64,000 nucleotides of DNA, from positions 1 through 64,000 of the forward strand of contig CAUDXH010000001.1 of the NCBI GenBank assembly GCA_958453305.1. The letters run 5' to 3'. Positions within the stretch are counted from its first letter, which is position 1. Each line of letters starts with the position of its first letter. The translations under genes and the position numbers were made by a program. Origin of the DNA: an uncultured Bacteroides sp. (GTDB taxonomy: Bacteria; Bacteroidota; Bacteroidia; Bacteroidales; Bacteroidaceae). The notes under the pieces were generated by a model. The model searched no databases. It saw only the letters and a list, made by a program, of their open reading frames with translations, and was not told where the DNA came from. Below are positions 43,705 through 52,620 of this stretch, one piece after another.

Positions 43705-43730
43705 CTAAGCGTTTGCTTAAAAACGCTTAG
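43705..43730 (+). terminator. First terminator hairpin after upp
   Basis: A 10-bp stem CTAAGCGTTT (43705-43714) / AAACGCTTAG (43721-43730), 25 bases after the upp stop, followed by an A-rich rather than T-rich stretch. It probably supports the larger hairpin that follows. Confidence 0.5.
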
Positions 43731-43740
43731 ATAAAAAGAA

Positions 43741-43780
43741 AAAATGCCTTGACGTTTCGAATAAAACGTCAAGGCATTTT
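43741..43780. terminator. Bidirectional terminator between upp and korB
   Basis: A perfect 17-bp stem (43741-43757 with 43764-43780) around CGAATA, with A-runs on the left and a T-run on the right. It serves both upp (plus) and the oxidoreductase operon (minus), which end facing each other. Confidence 0.9.
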
Positions 43781-43804
43781 TTATGGGTTTCAGCAAAGAT
43801 GCGC

Positions 43805-44815
43805 TTATTTCACTTCCCAGGTATCATTGGTATCCAGAAGTTCTGAGAAGGTATGATAGTTCTTCTTCGCAGAAACTTCTTCAATCTGTGCTTCTACAGC
43901 TTCGTCATAGGTAGGAGCTTCCACATCACGGATTACACCGAGGGCAATGGGATAATCAGGACCTTCCATCAAAGCCAGCTTCAGCTGAAGCGTATTGTCT
44001 TCACAGTGGGCATCATGAACCAGAATATCTTTTTCCGTGATTCCGTTTTCACCCAACTTCACAACCTTCAGCCCGAAACCTTCCTGCATCAGTCCGAACT
44101 CCCGGTTCGGTCCGAACAGCATGGGTTTGCCATGTTCCAGATAAATGGCATTCCGTTCACGGTCTTCCTTCTTGGCTACAGCATTATGGGTTCCGTCGTT
44201 AAAAATCACGCAATTCTGAAGCACCTCAACCACCGAAGCTCCTTTATGCTTGGCGGCTGCCTTCAGCACTTCTACAGAAGGACCTCCGTCAACAGCTGCA
44301 CAGCGGGCAAAGAAACGTCCACGCGCACCAAAGCAGAGTTCTGCCGGACGGAACGGATCTTCTACTGTACCATAAGGTGATGACTTGCTGACAAAACCAC
44401 GGACCGACGTAGGCGAATACTGCCCCTTGGTCAAGCCATAAATACGGTTATTCAGCAAAATCATATTGATATCTACATTTCTACGGATAGCATGGATAAA
44501 ATGATTGCCTCCGATAGCCAGTCCGTCGCCATCGCCCGAAATCTGCCATATGGTTAATTTAGGATTAGCCACTTTTGCTCCGGTAGCAATGGCTGCCGCG
44601 CGTCCGTGAATGGTATGCATGCCATACGTATTCATATAATAAGGCAAGCGTGAAGAACAGCCAATACCAGAAATCACCGCAATTTCATGGGGCGGTACGC
44701 CCAACTCAGCCAATGCCTTATGAAAAGAGTTTAAAAAGGCATGGTCACCACATCCCGGACACCAGCGGGGTTGTCCTGCCTTATAATCGGCAGGTGTATA
44801 GTTTGTTTCGCTCAT
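43805..44815 (-). CDS. korB: 2-oxoacid:ferredoxin oxidoreductase, beta subunit
   Basis: The thiamine-pyrophosphate subunit of a KorAB-type enzyme. It probably makes succinyl-CoA or acetyl-CoA from the 2-oxoacid, with ferredoxin as acceptor. The 336-aa protein has RWCPGCGDHAFL, GIGCSSRLPYYM and the TPP/Mg site ISGDGDGLAIGGNHFIHA with LLNNRIYGLTKGQ. I chose MSETNYTPADY at 44815 because GGAGGAA (44824-44830) is 8 bases upstream; an ATG at 44821 overlaps the alpha-subunit stop. The symbol is by similarity; the true substrate is inferred. Confidence 0.88.
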   Translation of the reverse strand: MSETNYTPADYKAGQPRWCPGCGDHAFLNSFHKALAELGVPPHEIAVISGIGCSSRLPYYMNTYGMHTIHGRAAAIATGAKVANPKLTIWQISGDGDGLAIGGNHFIHAIRRNVDINMILLNNRIYGLTKGQYSPTSVRGFVSKSSPYGTVEDPFRPAELCFGARGRFFARCAAVDGGPSVEVLKAAAKHKGASVVEVLQNCVIFNDGTHNAVAKKEDRERNAIYLEHGKPMLFGPNREFGLMQEGFGLKVVKLGENGITEKDILVHDAHCEDNTLQLKLALMEGPDYPIALGVIRDVEAPTYDEAVEAQIEEVSAKKNYHTFSELLDTNDTWEVK

Positions 44816-44820
44816 ACACA

Positions 44821-46674
44821 TTATTCCTCCATGATTTTAGTGAAAGCATCAACCAGTTCCTGTACCACAAACGGCTGACCTTTTACCTGATTAAACTGAT
44901 GCAAATGAATGCCTTCTACCTTCATGCGCAGGTATCCGGCAAACTGTCCCAAGTTCTGCTCTGCCACTACAATTTTCTTGTAACGGCGTAACACTTCTTC
45001 TGTATTCCGCGGCAACGGATTGATAAAGCGGAAGTGAGCCAATGCTGCTTTCCGTCCTTGCTTGTTCAGCATATCCATGGCAGAATGAAGATGGCCATAG
45101 GTTCCACCGAAACCTACAATCAGCAAGTCTGCATCTAGGCAGCCTTCTACCTCAAGCGGTGGAAGCACATCGGCTATTTTCTCTACTTTCTCAGCACGCA
45201 AACGGGTCATCAGGTCATGGTTTCCCGGTTCGGTAGAAATAGCTCCTGTTTCATTGCTCTTTTCCAGTCCTCCGATGCGGTGCATAAATCCTTCCGTTCC
45301 CGGTATAGCCCAGTAACGCACTCCGGTTTCGGGGTTACGCAAGAAAGGAGTCCATGTTTCTGCCATTTCAGGACGCACGTACGGCAGACAGATGGCAGGA
45401 TATTTGTCCAGTTCCGGAAGTCTCCAGGCGGCAGAGCCATTGGCTATATAGGCATCACTCAACATAACCACCGGAGTCATGTGTTCCAAAGCAATCTTGC
45501 AAGCCATATAAGCGGCATCAAAGCAATCGGTCGGTGAAGAAGCTGCAATGACCGGCATCGGACTTTCCCCGTTACGTCCGTAAAGCACCTGTAACAGGTC
45601 GGTCTGCTCTGACTTCGTGGGAAGACCAGTTGACGGACCGCCACGCTGCACGTCAATAATAACCAATGGCAATTCGGCAATCACGGCTAAATTCATGGCT
45701 TCACTCTTCAGGCAGATACCTGGTCCCGACGTGGTAGTTACCGCCAAGGCTCCGGCAAAGGCTGCACCCACGGCAGAAGCACATCCTGCAATCTCGTCTT
45801 CACACTGCACGGTCTTCACGCCGAGCGACTTGTGTTTTGCCAATTCATGGAGAATATCGGTAGCAGGAGTAATGGGGTAAGAACCTAAATAAAGCTCCAA
45901 ACCTGCTTTTTCGGCAGCAGCCATCAAGCCATAAGAAGCCGCCTTGTTCCCGTTTATATCCATATATCTTCCGGGAAGTTTCTGCTGTTTGCTCGGCACC
46001 ATGTAGCTCATAGCCACAGAAGCATGGGTGTTTTCACCGAAATGATAACCGTCATAAAGAACCTTCACATTGGCTTCGGCAATTTCCGGCTTCTTGGCGA
46101 ATTTTTCGCGCAGCAGCTTTTCACCCAACGCGATGTCACGGTGGAAAAGCCAACATACCAGACCGAGCGCAAACATATTCTTGGTGCGGAGTATCGTTTT
46201 ATTGTCCAGCCCGCTATCTTTCAGGCTTTCCTTACACATGGTAGTAATAGAAGCCTCGACCACTTCATTCTTAATGCCTAACTCCGAGAACGGATTTTCA
46301 AGAACAAACTGAGCTTTTTCCAAGTCACGCTTGGTAAACGAATCGGTATCAATGATAATGACAGCCTGCGATTTACAATATTTGTATTGCGTTTTCAGGG
46401 CAGCCGGATTCATAGCCACCAACACATCACATTTATCTCCCGGCGTATATACCTTACCGGAACCGATATGAACCTGAAAACCTGAAACTCCGGTCAGTGA
46501 ACCTTGCGGTGCACGAATATCGGCAGGATAATCAGGGAACGTACTGATATCGTTTCCCTCTGTAGCCGAAATATTAGAAAACATATTGCCCGCCAACTGC
46601 ATCCCGTCACCGGAGTCACCGGAGAAACGTACCACTACATCGTCCAGCTCTTTGACAATCATTTCTTCTGCCAT
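44821..46674 (-). CDS. korA: 2-oxoacid:acceptor oxidoreductase, fused gamma-alpha subunit
   Basis: Partner of the beta subunit in the same two-gene operon. The 617-aa protein has an N-terminal gamma domain (about 1-190; VVRFSGDSGDGMQLAGNMFS, PDYPADIRAPQGS) fused to the alpha pyrophosphate/pyrimidine domain (LGSYPITPATDILHELAK, TSGPGICLKSEAMNLA). No ferredoxin domain is seen, so electrons leave through a separate carrier. The most likely substrate is 2-oxoglutarate. Confidence 0.9.
   Translation of the reverse strand: MAEEMIVKELDDVVVRFSGDSGDGMQLAGNMFSNISATEGNDISTFPDYPADIRAPQGSLTGVSGFQVHIGSGKVYTPGDKCDVLVAMNPAALKTQYKYCKSQAVIIIDTDSFTKRDLEKAQFVLENPFSELGIKNEVVEASITTMCKESLKDSGLDNKTILRTKNMFALGLVCWLFHRDIALGEKLLREKFAKKPEIAEANVKVLYDGYHFGENTHASVAMSYMVPSKQQKLPGRYMDINGNKAASYGLMAAAEKAGLELYLGSYPITPATDILHELAKHKSLGVKTVQCEDEIAGCASAVGAAFAGALAVTTTSGPGICLKSEAMNLAVIAELPLVIIDVQRGGPSTGLPTKSEQTDLLQVLYGRNGESPMPVIAASSPTDCFDAAYMACKIALEHMTPVVMLSDAYIANGSAAWRLPELDKYPAICLPYVRPEMAETWTPFLRNPETGVRYWAIPGTEGFMHRIGGLEKSNETGAISTEPGNHDLMTRLRAEKVEKIADVLPPLEVEGCLDADLLIVGFGGTYGHLHSAMDMLNKQGRKAALAHFRFINPLPRNTEEVLRRYKKIVVAEQNLGQFAGYLRMKVEGIHLHQFNQVKGQPFVVQELVDAFTKIMEE
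44824..44830 (-). promoter_or_regulatory. Shine-Dalgarno site before korB
   Basis: Minus-strand GGAGGAA inside the end of korA, 8 bases before the ATG at 44813-44815. It decides the start codon choice of the beta subunit. Confidence 0.6.
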
Positions 46675-46840
46675 ATAGAAACTTTTTAAATTTTAAATTT
46701 ACAAAATCAATACTCGCAAAATTGGCGAAGTTCCATCAAAAAACAAAATAAATCAGCATGTATTTTAGAGAAGTGCCAACAAAATGAAGCAGTTATGAGT
46801 TTTTTCTGAATAATAATAGAAAAGTTTACACAAAAAGAGT

Positions 46841-46848
46841 TACATTTG
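46841..46848 (+). promoter_or_regulatory. Promoter -7 element for tRNA-Arg
   Basis: TACATTTG fits TAnnTTTG and lies 8 bases before the mature tRNA 5' end, so the transcript needs little 5' trimming. Confidence 0.6.
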
Positions 46849-46856
46849 CACCCGCT

Positions 46857-46928
46857 GCCCTTGTAGTTCAACGGATAGAATAGAAGTTTCCTAAACTTTA
46901 GATAGGGGTTCGATTCCCCTCGGGGGTA
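46857..46928 (+). tRNA. tRNA-Arg (anticodon CCU)
   Basis: A cloverleaf can be drawn. The acceptor is GCCCTTG (46857-46863) with CGGGGGT (46921-46927), discriminator A46928. The anticodon stem is GAAGT/ACTTT with loop TTCCTAA giving anticodon CCT, which reads AGG. The T arm is GGGG-TTCGATT-CCCC. Several G-U pairs weaken the acceptor stem. No CCA is encoded. It has its own promoter and terminator. Confidence 0.88.
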
Positions 46929-46940
46929 CTGGTTGAAGAA

Positions 46941-46985
46941 AAAAACACATCCGGCTTACTTTGAAGTAAGACCGGATGTGTTTTT
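46941..46985. terminator. Bidirectional terminator between tRNA-Arg and kbl
   Basis: A 14-bp outer stem (46941-46954 with 46972-46985) plus a 7-bp inner stem CTTACTT/AAGTAAG (46955-46961, 46964-46970) and one bulged base. Flanking A- and T-runs suit transcription from both sides. Confidence 0.88.
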
Positions 46986-47006
46986 TATAAAGTTCAAATA
47001 AGGAGA

Positions 47007-48197
47007 TTATTTCACTACGCCCAGTTCCTTTCCCACTTTGATAAAGGCAGCAATGGCTCTGTCCAAGTGTTCACGTTCATGACCAGCTGAAAGCTGAACG
47101 CGGATACGCGCCTGACCTTTCGGAACTACCGGATAATAGAAGCCGGTTACATAGATACCTTCTTCCTGCATGCGTGCGGCAAAATCCTGCGACAGCTTCG
47201 CATCATAAAGCATCACTGCACAAATCGCACTCTGAGTCGGTTTGATGTCAAAGCCGGCAGCCAGCATCTTGTCGCGGAAATAAGTCACATTATCCATCAA
47301 CTTGTCATGAAGCGCATTGCTTTCTTTCAAGATACGGAACATTTCCAGACTTGCTCCCACAATGGCAGGTGCCACTGAGTTTGAGAACAGATAAGGACGT
47401 GAGCGCTGACGCAACATATCAATGATTTCCTTTTTACCGGTTGTAAATCCACCCATAGCACCGCCGAATGCTTTACCCAATGTACCGGTAAAGATGTCAA
47501 TCTTATCGTATACGTTAAACTGTTCGGCTACACCGCGTCCGGTCGGACCTACCACACCGGCTGAGTGTGATTCATCTACCATCACCAGTGCATCGTATTT
47601 TTCTGCCAGTTCACAGATTTTGTCCATGGGCGCAACGTTGCCATCCATTGAGAATACACCATCGGTTGCAATGATACGGAAACGCTGTTCCTGTGCCTCC
47701 TGCAAGCAGCGTTCCAAGTCTACCATATCTGCATTGGCATAGCGGTAACGTTTCGCCTTACACAGGCGAACCCCGTCGATGATTGAAGCATGGTTCAGTG
47801 AATCAGAAATGATGGCATCCTGATCTGTAAACAACGGCTCAAACAATCCGCCGTTTGCATCAAAGCAGGCAGCATATAAAATGGTGTCTTCCGTATGGAA
47901 ATAATCAGAAATAGCTGCTTCCAGCTGCTTATGCAAATCTTGCGTTCCACAGATAAAACGCACCGACGACATTCCGTAGCCATGTGAATCCATAGCCGCC
48001 TTTGCAGCCTCAATCAGACGTTTGTTATCCGACAAACCCAAATAATTATTTGCACAAAAGTTTAAAACTTCTTCTCCGGCGTTCACTCTAATGTCTGCAC
48101 GCTGAGGGGTGGTAATGACACGTTCTTTTTTATACAATCCGGCTGCTTCTATATCAGCCAATTCCTTAGTCAGGAATTCCTTGAAATTATTATACAT
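47007..48197 (-). CDS. kbl: Glycine C-acetyltransferase (2-amino-3-ketobutyrate CoA ligase)
   Basis: Cleaves 2-amino-3-oxobutyrate with CoA to glycine and acetyl-CoA, the second step of threonine breakdown. The 396-aa PLP enzyme of the alpha-oxoamine synthase family has FCANNYLGLSDN, VDESHSAGVVGPTGRG and the PLP-lysine motif FTGTLGKAFGGAMGG. It is divergent from the tdh gene, 150 bases away. Confidence 0.95.
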   Translation of the reverse strand: MYNNFKEFLTKELADIEAAGLYKKERVITTPQRADIRVNAGEEVLNFCANNYLGLSDNKRLIEAAKAAMDSHGYGMSSVRFICGTQDLHKQLEAAISDYFHTEDTILYAACFDANGGLFEPLFTDQDAIISDSLNHASIIDGVRLCKAKRYRYANADMVDLERCLQEAQEQRFRIIATDGVFSMDGNVAPMDKICELAEKYDALVMVDESHSAGVVGPTGRGVAEQFNVYDKIDIFTGTLGKAFGGAMGGFTTGKKEIIDMLRQRSRPYLFSNSVAPAIVGASLEMFRILKESNALHDKLMDNVTYFRDKMLAAGFDIKPTQSAICAVMLYDAKLSQDFAARMQEEGIYVTGFYYPVVPKGQARIRVQLSAGHEREHLDRAIAAFIKVGKELGVVK

Positions 48198-48313
48198 ACT
48201 CTTTCACCGATATTAAGGTTTTTAGATACTGCAAATATGCAACTTTTTCGGGAATAAACGGAGTGTTAGATTAGGAATAACACTTTTTCACGCAGGTTTT
48301 ATGAAACCTTTCG

Positions 48314-48321
48314 TATCTTTG
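48314..48321 (+). promoter_or_regulatory. Promoter -7 element for the threonine dehydrogenase gene
   Basis: TATCTTTG, an exact TAnnTTTG match, 26 bases upstream of the ATG. No equally good element was found for kbl on the other strand of the same intergenic region. Confidence 0.6.
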
Positions 48322-48347
48322 TAACAAAATTCTCTAATCTCGATTAT

Positions 48348-49301
48348 ATGAAGAATATTTTAATCATCGGAGCTACCGGACAGATTGGGTCAGAGCTCAC
48401 CATGTTATTAAGAAAAAACTATTCTGGGAACGTAGTAGCCGGATATATACCCGGTGCTGAGCCGAAAGGCGAATTGAAGGAATCGGGACCATCGGCTGTA
48501 GTCGATATCACCAATCCTCAGCAAATTGCCGATGCTGTAAATCAATATCAGGTAGATACCATCTACAACTTGGCAGCCTTGCTTTCTGCTGTGGCAGAAA
48601 ACAAACCGCAGCTGGCTTGGAAAATCGGACTGGGAGGTCTGTTTAACACTCTGGAAGTGGCACGTGAAAAGAATTGTGCTGTATTTACGCCCAGCTCAAT
48701 CGGTTCATTCGGTCCCGGCACTCCGAAAGACAATACACCGCAGGATACCATTCAGCGCCCGAAAACCATGTATGGTGTTACCAAGGTGTCAGGTGAGTTG
48801 CTCAGCGATTATTACTTTACCCGTTTCGGAGTAGATACGCGCTCCGTGCGCTTCCCGGGTCTGATTTCGTATATCACCCCTCCGGGAGGTGGAACAACCG
48901 ACTATGCAGTTGACATTTACTACTCGGCTGCGAAGGGAGAAAAATTCACTTGCCCGATTGCCCAGAACACCTATATGGATATGATGTATATGCCGGATGC
49001 CCTCCGTGCAGCCATCGAAATTATGGAAGCAAATCCTGACAAACTGATTCACCGAAACTCCTTCAACATTGCTTCTATGAGTTTCGAACCTGATACGATT
49101 TACCGGAAAATCAAGGAGTATGTTCCTACTTTTGAAATGGGATATCAGGTTGACCCGCTCCGTCAGGCGATTGCAGAGTCATGGCCGAACTCACTGGATG
49201 ACACTTGCGCCCGTGAAGAATGGGGATGGAAGCCTCAATATAACCTCGACGAGATGACGAAAGATATGCTGGAAAAACTGAAATTGCGCTTCAGCAAATA
49301 A
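48348..49301 (+). CDS. tdh: SDR-type L-threonine 3-dehydrogenase
   Basis: Oxidises L-threonine to 2-amino-3-oxobutyrate with NAD+, supplying kbl. The 317-aa extended SDR protein has the Rossmann motif IIGATGQIGSEL, the catalytic YGVTKVSGE (Tyr and Lys) and the family signature PGLISYITPPGGGTTDYAVD (quoted in part). This form is unrelated to the zinc-type Tdh of Escherichia coli. The divergent kbl gene strongly supports the function. Confidence 0.9.
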   Translation: MKNILIIGATGQIGSELTMLLRKNYSGNVVAGYIPGAEPKGELKESGPSAVVDITNPQQIADAVNQYQVDTIYNLAALLSAVAENKPQLAWKIGLGGLFNTLEVAREKNCAVFTPSSIGSFGPGTPKDNTPQDTIQRPKTMYGVTKVSGELLSDYYFTRFGVDTRSVRFPGLISYITPPGGGTTDYAVDIYYSAAKGEKFTCPIAQNTYMDMMYMPDALRAAIEIMEANPDKLIHRNSFNIASMSFEPDTIYRKIKEYVPTFEMGYQVDPLRQAIAESWPNSLDDTCAREEWGWKPQYNLDEMTKDMLEKLKLRFSK

Positions 49302-49350
49302 ACAGTACCATACTGAAACCCGGTTCTTCTATTCATACCGGCTTAAACAA

Positions 49351-49394
49351 AAAAGAAATGGTCTTCTGATGTTACTCAGAAGACCATTTCTTTT
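49351..49394. terminator. Bidirectional terminator between tdh and secDF
   Basis: A stem of up to 19 bp, with core AATGGTCTTCTGA (49357-49369) / TCAGAAGACCATT (49376-49388), with A- and T-runs at the ends. The two flanking genes end facing it. Confidence 0.88.
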
Positions 49395-49415
49395 TATGAT
49401 AAGAATGAATCTTAC

Positions 49416-52382
49416 TTACGCTTTTGCTTCACCTTCTTCAGGCAACTTGTTGCCCATAGTAAGGTAAGCCACCGGAGCAGCTACAAACAGTGAAGACAGG
49501 GTTCCGATAACCACACCCAGAATCATGGCAAAGGCAAAACTACGGATACTGTCACCTCCTAAGATAAAGATGCTCAACAATACAATCAAGGTACTCAATG
49601 AAGTATTGATGGTACGGCAAAGTGTAGTATTCAGTGAATCGTTAAACAACTTCGTACGGTCACGTTTCGGATACAGACCGAAGAACTCACGAACACGGTC
49701 GAAAATTACTACCTTATCGTTGATAGAATAACCGATAGCAGTCAGAATTGCACCGATAAAGGTCTGGTCAATTTCCAATGAGAACGGCATCCAGCCATAG
49801 CACAACGAGTAAGCCCCGATAATGAGCAGGGTATCAACCATCAATGCCACGGTTGCACCGACACTGAAGGCAATGTTGTTGAATCGGATCAAGATATATA
49901 CACCGATAGCAATCAAAGCTAAGATAACCGACCAGATAGCTGAAGTCTTGATGTCATCCGCAATGCTCGGTCCTACCTTCTGAGAACTGATAATTGAACC
50001 TCCGGCACGATTGTCGCGGTCAATAAAGATTTCCAAGGTAGTTCCTTCACCCAGCAAGTTACCGTCTTTCAATGCCTGATACAAGAAGGCTTCGATTTCA
50101 GCATCAATAGTAGGTGAATCTTCTTCGATACGGTAGTTAGTCGTTACACGGATGGTCTTACCGTCTGTTCCCAAGGCAATAGCCTGTACGTTAGCATCGC
50201 CTACTTTAGGCTGAAGCAAGCTACGAACCTGTTCCGGCTGAACTACCTGCTCAAACTGAACCACGAAGTTACGTCCACCGGTAAAGTCAATACTCTGCGC
50301 CAATCCGCGAACAAAGAATGAAATCACACAGACAGCAATACAGATACCCCAAATGGTGAATGAACGTTTGGTAATACCCATAAGGTTATAATGAACATTC
50401 TGCATCAGGTTCTTAGAGATTCCTGTAGTGAAAGTCAGGTTCAACCATTTGTCTTTCTTCATGAAGTGTTCGTAAACCAGACGAGTCAAGAACACAGCCG
50501 AGAAGAATGAACACAAGATACCGATAATCAACGTTGTGGCAAAACCACGGATCGGACCGGTACCGAAGTTAAACAGAATGATACCTGTAATAATAGAAGT
50601 CAAGTTTGAGTCGAAGATAGCAGAGAATGCATTGGCATAACCTTCTGAAAGAGCTTGTTTCGTTCCCTTTCCTGCCTTCAGCTCTTCTTTTGTACGTTCA
50701 TAAATCAATACGTTCGCATCCACAGCCATACCCAGTGACAAAACCATACCGGCAATACCCGACATTGTCAATGCAGCCTGGAATGAAGAAAGGATACCCA
50801 GGGTAAAGAAGAAGTTGATAAACAAAGCACCGTTGGCAATCATACCCGGAATCAATCCATACATTGCACACATGTAAATCATCAAGGCAATCAAGGCAAC
50901 GATAAACGAAATCACACCTTGATTAATTGATTCCTGTCCCAAAGACGGACCTACGATATCTTCCTGAACGATACGTGCCGGAGCAGGCATCTTACCCGAC
51001 TTCAATACGTTTGCCAAGTCCTTAGTCAGTTCCGGAGTAAAGTTTCCGGTAATCTGCGAGTTACCGCCGGTAATTTCACCGTTCACACGAGGAGCACTAT
51101 ATACATAACCATCCAGCACGATAGCAATTTCATGACCTACGTTCTTTTTGGTCAAAGCTGCCCAACGGCGAGAACCTTCCGAATTCATTGACATGCTTAC
51201 GCAAGGTTTGTTAAACTGGTCGTATTCATTGCGAGCTTCAGTAACCACATCCCCTTCCAGAGGAGCACGTCCGTTACGTTCAGTCGACTTGATGGCATAC
51301 AGTTCAAACATACGTCCGCTCTTGTCCAAGTCAGAAGCCTTCACACCCCACATCAGTTTCAAGTCACGCGGTAAAGTGTTTTTCACTTCCGGCATAGCCA
51401 AGATATGGTTTACAGCAGCTGTATCCTGATAGTCAGCATAACCCACAATTGAGCCTACTCCACTCTGATTTAATGCAAAGATAGAAGTAAACGGATAGTT
51501 CTTCTTATCGGCAGCAGCAGCTTTTGCAGCAGCATCTTCCCCTTTCAGGGCAGCAGCCAAGCTGTCTTTTGCAGAAATGGTTTTGGTTTCAACCTCTTGT
51601 GTTTCTGCATCCTGTCCAGTTGCAGCCAAGGCAGTACGCACGCGTGCATCCACACCTGTCAGAATCGGAAGAATGTCTTTTGCTTCAAAAGTTTCCCAGA
51701 ACTCAAGGTTCGCAGAACCCTGAAGCAGTTTTCTTACACGTTCCGGCTCTTTGATACCCGGCAATTCAACCATGATACGACCCATTTTACCTTCCAGAGT
51801 CTGAATGTTAGGCTGAGCTACACCAAAGCGGTCGATACGGGTACGCAATACATTATATGAGTTTTCAACAGCAGCTTTTACCTCTTCACGCAAAACTTTT
51901 TCAACTTCTGCGTCTGTGCTGCGGGTATTCACTTTGTCTTTCAGCTGCTGTGTAGCAAACAGTTCAGCCAATTTACCTTCCGGAGCCTGTTTCTTATACT
52001 CTCTTACAAATAAAGTGACGAAATCTTCCTGGCTGGTAACCTGCTGTTTTGCAGCTTCAGCAACCGCTTTGTTAAACGCTTCATCTTGTTTATGGTCGGC
52101 CAAAGCTTTCACTACATCAGGCACTGAAACTTCCAGAATGACGTTCATACCACCTTTCAGGTCAAGACCCAACCCGATTTCCATCTCACGACACTGTTTC
52201 AGCGAATACACGCCCAACCAAACCTTTTCATTCTGCATAGAATCAAGGTAATGCGTACTACCCTTCGGATCTTCCGCAGCCTTATTCATGTGATAACGAG
52301 TCACGAAAGAGAATGAAAGGTAAAATACACAAGCAAGGGTCAGTAATATCGCAAAAACTTTTACAAATCCTTTGTTTTGCAT
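49416..52382 (-). CDS. secDF: Protein translocase SecDF fusion
   Basis: SecD and SecF are the accessory, proton-driven parts of the Sec machinery; here they are one 988-aa chain. Features of the SecD half are YHMN..., GLGLDLKGGMNVILEVS, a large periplasmic domain (about 60-480) and the membrane core ALTMSGIAGMVLSLGMAVDANVLIYERTKEELKAG (quoted: LGMAVDANVLIYERTKEE). The SecF half starts near 650 with IDFTGGRNFVV and has the second core SINDKVVIFDRVRE. Fused SecDF is normal in this phylum. Confidence 0.96.
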   Translation of the reverse strand: MQNKGFVKVFAILLTLACVFYLSFSFVTRYHMNKAAEDPKGSTHYLDSMQNEKVWLGVYSLKQCREMEIGLGLDLKGGMNVILEVSVPDVVKALADHKQDEAFNKAVAEAAKQQVTSQEDFVTLFVREYKKQAPEGKLAELFATQQLKDKVNTRSTDAEVEKVLREEVKAAVENSYNVLRTRIDRFGVAQPNIQTLEGKMGRIMVELPGIKEPERVRKLLQGSANLEFWETFEAKDILPILTGVDARVRTALAATGQDAETQEVETKTISAKDSLAAALKGEDAAAKAAAADKKNYPFTSIFALNQSGVGSIVGYADYQDTAAVNHILAMPEVKNTLPRDLKLMWGVKASDLDKSGRMFELYAIKSTERNGRAPLEGDVVTEARNEYDQFNKPCVSMSMNSEGSRRWAALTKKNVGHEIAIVLDGYVYSAPRVNGEITGGNSQITGNFTPELTKDLANVLKSGKMPAPARIVQEDIVGPSLGQESINQGVISFIVALIALMIYMCAMYGLIPGMIANGALFINFFFTLGILSSFQAALTMSGIAGMVLSLGMAVDANVLIYERTKEELKAGKGTKQALSEGYANAFSAIFDSNLTSIITGIILFNFGTGPIRGFATTLIIGILCSFFSAVFLTRLVYEHFMKKDKWLNLTFTTGISKNLMQNVHYNLMGITKRSFTIWGICIAVCVISFFVRGLAQSIDFTGGRNFVVQFEQVVQPEQVRSLLQPKVGDANVQAIALGTDGKTIRVTTNYRIEEDSPTIDAEIEAFLYQALKDGNLLGEGTTLEIFIDRDNRAGGSIISSQKVGPSIADDIKTSAIWSVILALIAIGVYILIRFNNIAFSVGATVALMVDTLLIIGAYSLCYGWMPFSLEIDQTFIGAILTAIGYSINDKVVIFDRVREFFGLYPKRDRTKLFNDSLNTTLCRTINTSLSTLIVLLSIFILGGDSIRSFAFAMILGVVIGTLSSLFVAAPVAYLTMGNKLPEEGEAKA

Positions 52383-52437
52383 GTTACTTTAATTTATTTA
52401 TATTTACTTTTTGATTTAATACGTTTATTCAAGGTTG

Positions 52438-52445
52438 CAAATATA
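52438..52445 (-). promoter_or_regulatory. Promoter -7 element for secDF
   Basis: Minus-strand TATATTTG fits TAnnTTTG, 55 bases upstream of the secDF ATG. Confidence 0.5.
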
Positions 52446-52620
52446 GTTTTTTTTTCATTCACAGAGAGTAAGGTTTCTAAATATTTAGGTTTTAGAGTGT
52501 AAAAAAGTAGAAAAACAAATCGCTTCATGCAATTAGGTTCACCGAATCTTTCTTTTCTGCTATGGTTGCTCCCGTAAATGCCGGTGCAAATTTTTCCTTG
52601 TTCACTTTTACATTTCAGTT

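Noticed and set aside
46857..47006. Integration site at the tRNA-Arg gene
   Set aside because: No duplicated tRNA 3' end was found nearby, and the next gene is the housekeeping kbl.
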